From: Novosphingobium sp. UBA6722
GTDB taxonomy: Bacteria > Pseudomonadota > Alphaproteobacteria > Sphingomonadales > Sphingomonadaceae
Direction of reading: 5' to 3'
Length of the DNA: 10,649 nucleotides
NCBI GenBank assembly: GCA_002454125.1
Contig: DKII01000170.1
Location: 1 to 10,649, forward strand
This document shows positions 7,239 to 10,649 of this stretch, piece after piece. The notes below the pieces were generated by a model. That model was not told the origin of the DNA. It was given only the letters and a program-made list of their open reading frames with translations, and made no database searches. The stretch's first letter is position 1, and each line of letters opens with the position of its first letter. Both the position numbers and the translations under genes were made by a program.

Positions 7239-7259
7239 GCACCACCAGCGCACCACCAG
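7239..7259. repeat. Tandem 10-bp direct repeat with 11-bp period
   Basis: GCACCACCAG occurs at 7239-7248 and again at 7250-7259, one helical turn apart and 55 bp from the tRNA 3' end. Arm-type integrase sites and excisionase sites often have this arrangement beside an att core. It could also be an operator for the neighbouring gene. Confidence 0.45.
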
Positions 7260-7313
7260 AGCGATTTTGGGGTGATGCGGCTTCGAGAAAATCGATCTAA
7301 GTACTTGAAATAT

Positions 7314-7338
7314 TGGTCGGGACGAGAGGATTCGAACC
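7314..7338 (-). other. Presumed attachment site core in the 3' end of tRNA-Pro
   Basis: The T-arm and acceptor 3' strand of the tRNA, through the encoded CCA, mark where element-like DNA meets core genome. Tyrosine integrases commonly recombine in this segment and keep the tRNA intact. A second copy should sit at the far element end, which is outside the window, so the exact core length is unknown. Confidence 0.5.
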
Positions 7339-7390
7339 TCCGACCCCCACACCCCCAGTGTGATGCGCTACCAGGCTGCGCTACGTCCCG
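7314..7390 (-). tRNA. proL: tRNA-Pro (anticodon GGG)
   Basis: A complete 77-nt cloverleaf with encoded CCA. The acceptor stem CGGGACG pairs perfectly with CGTCCCG. The D stem is GCGC/GCGC, and the anticodon stem TCACA/TGTGG has one G-U pair. The anticodon loop CTGGGGG gives GGG, reading CCC and CCU proline codons. The T arm is GGAGG-TTCGAAT-CCTCT. All stems are intact, so it looks functional despite bordering the element. It is likely a single-gene transcript from the promoter at 7428-7456. The proL symbol follows E. coli naming for the GGG isoacceptor. Confidence 0.97.
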
Positions 7391-7400
7391 ACCGGTTCCT

Positions 7401-7415
7401 GCCCGCATGGCGGGC
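7401..7415. other. Hairpin in the pre-tRNA 5' leader
   Basis: GCCCGC at 7401-7406, loop ATG, then GCGGGC at 7410-7415 form a perfect 6-bp GC stem. It lies between the predicted tRNA promoter and the mature 5' end, 10 bases from the RNase P cut. It may affect leader processing or may block transcripts coming the other way. Confidence 0.4.
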
Positions 7416-7427
7416 TGGGAAGCCGCG

Positions 7428-7456
7428 CCTATAGGCAGGGTGTGGCATCATGGCAA
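7428..7456 (-). promoter_or_regulatory. Predicted housekeeping-type promoter of tRNA-Pro
   Basis: On the minus strand, TTGCCA (7456-7451) serves as -35 and TATAGG (7433-7428) as -10, with a 17-bp spacer. Five of six and four of six bases match the sigma-70-type consensus. Transcription would begin near 7421, about 30 nt before the mature tRNA. The rest of 7391-7646 shows no gene, and I could not assign a confident yajC promoter in it. Confidence 0.6.
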
Positions 7457-7646
7457 GCGTGCTGCGACAATCGGCCCATCTCAACGTCCAAGCCCTTGAA
7501 CACGGGCGGACAAGCGCCATCTGCGCCGGGTTCGATGGGTGGCTGCGTTGCTATGGCAGCGGCTTGCTGCTAGTCGCGCGCAATTGCGCTCGGGGCCTCG
7601 TGCTCAGGGCGTGGGGCAACCATTTGTCACGAAAGCCATACCTGAG

Positions 7647-7982
7647 ATGACCACACCGCTCCTTCCGTTCCTCGCCGCCGCTGGCGGTGCCGCCGCCGAA
7701 CCGCCGGTCTGGATCCAGTTCCTGCCGCTGGTCGCCATGGTGGTGATCTTCTGGTTCCTGATCCTGCGCCCGCAAATGCGCCGCCAGAAGGAACACCAGG
7801 CCAAGCTGGGCGGTCTCAAGAAGGGCGATCAGGTGCTCACCGGCGGTGGCCTCGTCGGCAAGGTGATCAAGGTTGACGAACACTACGCCGAGATCGAACT
7901 GGGCCAGAACATGAAGGTGAAGGCGCTGAAGTCGACCATCGCCGACGTGATCCCGCCGAATGGCACGGCCGCGAACGACTGA
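7647..7982 (+). CDS. yajC: Sec translocon accessory subunit YajC
   Basis: A small inner-membrane protein that associates with SecD and SecF in the holotranslocon. The 111-residue product has one N-terminal membrane segment (about 23-40) ending in the family hallmark LILRPQ (38-43), followed by the basic RRQKEH. The conserved cytoplasmic domain runs GLKKGDQVLTGGGLVGKV at about 55-72. The open frame extends back to 7539, but the start at 7647 gives the family N-terminus and normal length; the ribosome binding site is weak. It is followed after 32 bp by secD, the usual operon order. It is not part of the mobile element. Confidence 0.95.
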   Translation: MTTPLLPFLAAAGGAAAEPPVWIQFLPLVAMVVIFWFLILRPQMRRQKEHQAKLGGLKKGDQVLTGGGLVGKVIKVDEHYAEIELGQNMKVKALKSTIADVIPPNGTAAND

Positions 7983-8014
7983 TCCGGTCCGAACTTACCA
8001 AGGCAGGTTCCCAG

Positions 8015-9625
8015 ATGCTCGATTTTCCTCGCTGGAAGCAGCTGTGGCTGTGGTCCATTACCATTTTGGCCTGCCTTGCGGCGTTGCCTTCACTGCTCTC
8101 GGTTGGCGGGATTTCGCTGCCCGAAGGCCTGCCGAGTCCCAAGATCAACCTTGGCCTCGACCTGGCCGGCGGCAGCCACATCCTGCTTGAGGCAAACCCC
8201 GAGCAGGTCAAGCGCCAGCGGCTTGAGACGATGGAAGAGGATGTCCGGGCGCGGATGCGTCAGGCCGATCCGGCGATCCGCATTGGCGATATCTCGACCA
8301 AGGACGGCACGGTCAGCTTTATCGTTGCCGATCCGGGCCAGGTCGACGCCGCGCGCGAGCAGCTCCAGACGCTGACCAGCGGTGCACAGCTGACCGGCCA
8401 GCGCGACTGGGATCTGCAGGTGCTGGATGGCAACCGCATTGTCCTGCGCCCGACCCAGGCGGGGATTGATCTGGCGATCAGCCAGGCGATGGACACCGCG
8501 ACCGAAGTGGTCCGCAAGCGCATCGACGCGCTGGGCACCCGTGAACCAACCATCATCCGCCAGGGTGCGCAGCGCATCGTGGTGCAGGTGCCAGGCCTGA
8601 AGGACCCGGCAGCGCTGAAGAACCTGCTGGGCCAGACCGCCAAGCTGGAGTTCAAGCTGGTCGATGGGCTCGCGCTGCCGAGCGACGTGGCCCAGGGCAT
8701 TGCGCCGCCGGGATCGGAAATCGTGCCGCTCGAAGCTGCGCCGGGTTCGACCCAGCCGGCCGGGGCGATTGCCGTCAAGCGGCTGGGCGGGATCAAGGGC
8801 GACCGCCTGACCAATGCCCAGCAGAGTTTCGACCAGCAGACCAACGAACCGGTTGTTACCATCACCTTCGATCAGCAGGGCGGGGCCAAGTTCGCCAAGC
8901 TGACGACTGACAATGTCGGCAAGCCGTTCGCGATCATCCTTGATGGTAAGGTGCTGTCCTCGCCCGTGATCAACGAGCCGATCATTGGCGGCACGGCGCG
9001 CATTTCCGGCAGCTTCACGATCGAAAGCGCCAATCAGCTGGCGATCGCGCTGCGCTCCGGCGCATTGCCTGTGGACCTCAAGGTGGTGGAAGAGCGAACG
9101 GTTGGCCCGGACCTTGGTGCTGACTCAATCGAGAAGGGCGCCATCGCTTTTGGCGTCGGCACCGTTGCGCTCATGCTTTTCATGCTGATCACCTATGGCC
9201 GGTTCGGTTTCTACACCAACGCTGCGCTGATCCTGAACACGCTGATGATCCTGGGGATCATGGCGATCATCAACACCACGCTGACCCTGCCGGGCATTGC
9301 CGGCTTCGTGCTGACGATCGGTGCAGCGGTCGATGCCAACGTGCTGATCAACGAGCGTATTCGCGAAGAGCGGGCGCGCGGTCGCCGCGTCGTCAATGCG
9401 GTCGAGATGGGCTACAAGGAAGCCAGCAGCGCCATTTTCGATGGCAACGTGACCAACCTGATTGCGGCAGTGCTGATGTTTGCCTTCGGCTCTGGCCCGG
9501 TGCGCGGCTTTGCGATCGTGCTGATGATCGGGATTGTGACCTCGGTCTTTACCGCCGTTACGCTGACCCGGATGTGGGTTGCCGGCTGGCTGCGTCGCGC
9601 GCGCCCCGCCGACCTGGTACTTTGA
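8015..9625 (+). CDS. secD: Protein translocase subunit SecD
   Basis: SecD works with SecF in the inner membrane, using the proton gradient to help release and pull exported proteins after SecA-driven translocation. The 536-residue product has an N-terminal membrane segment (about 11-29), then the conserved NLGLDLAGGSHILLE at 45-59 and a large periplasmic domain. From about 375 a five-helix membrane bundle follows, with the RND-like signature AAVDANVLINERIREE in the fourth-segment region. All expected parts are present and the length is normal for alphaproteobacteria. The start at 8015 has an AGG about 7 nt upstream and gives the standard MLDFPRWK-type N-terminus. It lies 32 bp after yajC and 12 bp before secF, so the three genes are surely cotranscribed. 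Confidence 0.97.
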   Translation: MLDFPRWKQLWLWSITILACLAALPSLLSVGGISLPEGLPSPKINLGLDLAGGSHILLEANPEQVKRQRLETMEEDVRARMRQADPAIRIGDISTKDGTVSFIVADPGQVDAAREQLQTLTSGAQLTGQRDWDLQVLDGNRIVLRPTQAGIDLAISQAMDTATEVVRKRIDALGTREPTIIRQGAQRIVVQVPGLKDPAALKNLLGQTAKLEFKLVDGLALPSDVAQGIAPPGSEIVPLEAAPGSTQPAGAIAVKRLGGIKGDRLTNAQQSFDQQTNEPVVTITFDQQGGAKFAKLTTDNVGKPFAIILDGKVLSSPVINEPIIGGTARISGSFTIESANQLAIALRSGALPVDLKVVEERTVGPDLGADSIEKGAIAFGVGTVALMLFMLITYGRFGFYTNAALILNTLMILGIMAIINTTLTLPGIAGFVLTIGAAVDANVLINERIREERARGRRVVNAVEMGYKEASSAIFDGNVTNLIAAVLMFAFGSGPVRGFAIVLMIGIVTSVFTAVTLTRMWVAGWLRRARPADLVL

Positions 9626-9637
9626 GGGAGCAACCCG

Positions 9638-10615
9638 ATGAAACTGCTCAAGCTTGTTCCCGACAACACCAACATCCGCTTCCTGCGCTGGCGGGTGCCG
9701 TTCTACGCCGTCAGCCTGCTGCTGATCGCTGCCTCCTGGGGCATGATCCTCACCAAGGGGCTCAACCTGGGGGTCGATTTCGTCGGTGGCCAGATGATCC
9801 GCGTCACCTTCCAGAACACGCCGACTGCGCCCATTGCCGAATTGCGGGAAACCGTGGGCAAGCTGGGATATGGCGAGCCGATCATCCAGCAATTCGGTAA
9901 GCCAAACGAGGTTTCGATCCGGATGCGGTTGCCGGAAGGTTCGGCCCAGAATGCCGATCTGGCTGACCAGATGGCGCGCAAGATTACCGCGGCCATCAAG
10001 GTTGACCATACCGACGCCCGGATTGACGGGGTGGACTCGGTTTCCGGCAAGGTCTCGGGCGAACTGTTCAAGACCGGGATGCAGGCATTGCTTGCGGCGA
10101 TGGTCGCGATTTCGATCTACATCTGGGTCCGGTTCGAGTGGCAATTCGGTGTCGGTGCACTGTTCGCGCTGGTCCACGACGTGTCGCTGACCCTGGGGCT
10201 GTTTGCGGTGACGCAGATGGAGTTCGACCTGAACATTGTTGCCGCGATCCTGACGCTGATCGGCTATTCGCTTAACGACACGATCGTGATTTACGACCGG
10301 ATCCGCGAGAACATGAAAAAGTTCCGCAGGATGCCGATGCCGGAACTGCTCGACCTCTCGGTCAACGAGACGCTGAGCCGGACCATGGTGACGTCGTTGT
10401 CGGTCCTGATCACGCTGGTGGCGCTGCTGCTGCTGGGGCCGAACGTGATCTTCGGCTTTACCGCGGCGATCACGCTCGGGATCTTCGTCGGGACCTACAG
10501 CTCGGTCTACATGGCCGCGCCGATCCTGATCTGGCTGAAGGTTAATCCTTCCAGCTTTGTCCCGACCGAGACCGAGATCGATCGCCAGGAACGTCTGGCG
10601 CGCGAGGGCGCCTAA
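9638..10615 (+). CDS. secF: Protein translocase subunit SecF
   Basis: SecF is the partner of SecD in the proton-driven step of Sec export. The 325-residue product has a first membrane segment (about 20-38), the conserved GVDFVGG at 45-51, a short periplasmic domain, and five further helices. The family signatures WVRFEWQFG near 161-169 and YSLNDTIVIYDRIREN near 209-224 are intact. The start at 9638 follows a strong Shine-Dalgarno (GAGGGAG, about 7 nt). The stop TAA lies at 10613-10615 within a small GGCGC-CTAA-GCGCC stem-loop (10607-10620) that lacks a T-run, so termination there is uncertain. Confidence 0.97.
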   Translation: MKLLKLVPDNTNIRFLRWRVPFYAVSLLLIAASWGMILTKGLNLGVDFVGGQMIRVTFQNTPTAPIAELRETVGKLGYGEPIIQQFGKPNEVSIRMRLPEGSAQNADLADQMARKITAAIKVDHTDARIDGVDSVSGKVSGELFKTGMQALLAAMVAISIYIWVRFEWQFGVGALFALVHDVSLTLGLFAVTQMEFDLNIVAAILTLIGYSLNDTIVIYDRIRENMKKFRRMPMPELLDLSVNETLSRTMVTSLSVLITLVALLLLGPNVIFGFTAAITLGIFVGTYSSVYMAAPILIWLKVNPSSFVPTETEIDRQERLAREGA

Positions 10616-10649
10616 GCGCCGGCCAGACGCCGCCAGTGCTCGACGAGCG
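10612..10649 (-). CDS. Possible 3' end of a convergent gene (partial)
   Basis: On the minus strand one frame is open from the window edge and reads LVEHWRRLAGA before a TAG at 10614-10612, overlapping the secF stop tail to tail. The fragment is 11 codons, too short to identify. In some sphingomonads genes of isoprenoid synthase type follow secF, but nothing here proves that. Confidence 0.3.
   Translation of the reverse strand, partial: LVEHWRRLAGA

Larger units (their letters stand above)
1..7313. mobile_element. Part of an integrative conjugative/mobilizable element (or genomic island) ending at tRNA-Pro
   Basis: All genes left of the tRNA run on the minus strand. They comprise a complete relaxase, coupling protein and RHH accessory gene set, an AlpA-like regulator and two unknown proteins. 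On the other side of the tRNA lies the conserved yajC-secD-secF cluster. The 3' end of a tRNA gene is the classical target of tyrosine integrases, so this point is the natural element border. No integrase, T4SS gene or second copy of the tRNA 3' end is visible, so the far border must lie beyond position 1. That it is an ICE rather than a mobilizable or decayed island is inference. Confidence 0.65.

Noticed and set aside
7124..7408. N-terminal extension of the hydrophobic-hairpin ORF back to 7408
   Set aside because: It reads straight through tRNA-Pro and gives the well-known spurious tRNA-derived peptide beginning VAQPGSASHWG; the start must lie downstream.
7450..7650. 66-codon plus-strand ORF before yajC
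   Set aside because: It covers the tRNA promoter -35 box, overlaps the yajC start and has no ribosome binding site or domain-like sequence.
9125..10177. 350-codon minus-strand ORF
   Set aside because: It is antisense to secD and secF, and its His/Asp/Gln-rich composition is typical of a reverse-strand shadow.

Overview
The window looks like a GC-rich alphaproteobacterial chromosome, most likely a sphingomonad (Sphingomonadaceae/Erythrobacteraceae). This rests on high GC with G/C-ending codons, the protein sequences of YajC, SecD and SecF, and a conjugation module of the TrwABC type. The genus cannot be fixed from the sequence alone.

It has two halves meeting at a tRNA-Pro(GGG) gene (7314-7390, minus strand). 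Right of the tRNA (7391-10649) is ordinary core genome: yajC, secD and secF on the plus strand, the membrane module that assists Sec-dependent protein export. The last 38 bases may hold the end of a convergent gene. Left of the tRNA (1-7313) every gene is on the minus strand, and this stretch looks like the end of an integrative conjugative or mobilizable element inserted at the 3' end of the tRNA gene. In order from the tRNA it carries an unknown protein with a hydrophobic hairpin, an AlpA-like small DNA-binding protein, an unknown protein with a C-terminal Cys/His cluster, a non-coding region that looks like an origin of transfer, and a translationally coupled trio: ribbon-helix-helix accessory protein (TrwA-like), type IV coupling protein (TrwB/TraD-like) and MobF relaxase-helicase (TrwC/TraI-like). 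No integrase and no type IV secretion genes are in the window; if present they lie beyond position 1.

The most notable observation is in the 5036-5242 gap. A stretch at 5162-5180 closely resembles, from memory, the nic region of plasmid R388, the prototype of the TrwABC system. It is preceded by a small hairpin as in R388. Its orientation puts the relaxase operon on the side that would enter the recipient last. Beside it lie a perfect 14-bp inverted repeat, a 15-bp near-perfect direct repeat and a 12-bp palindrome, all candidates for accessory-protein binding. In the expected mechanism the small RHH protein and relaxase assemble on this oriT, the relaxase nicks and unwinds the strand, and the coupling protein hands it to a secretion channel encoded elsewhere.

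Nothing in the window is clearly a wholly new system. The two unknown genes and the repeat-rich DNA next to the tRNA (7203-7259) are the least explained parts. No gene-free stretch exceeds 300 bases; the longest is 7391-7646, between the tRNA and yajC.
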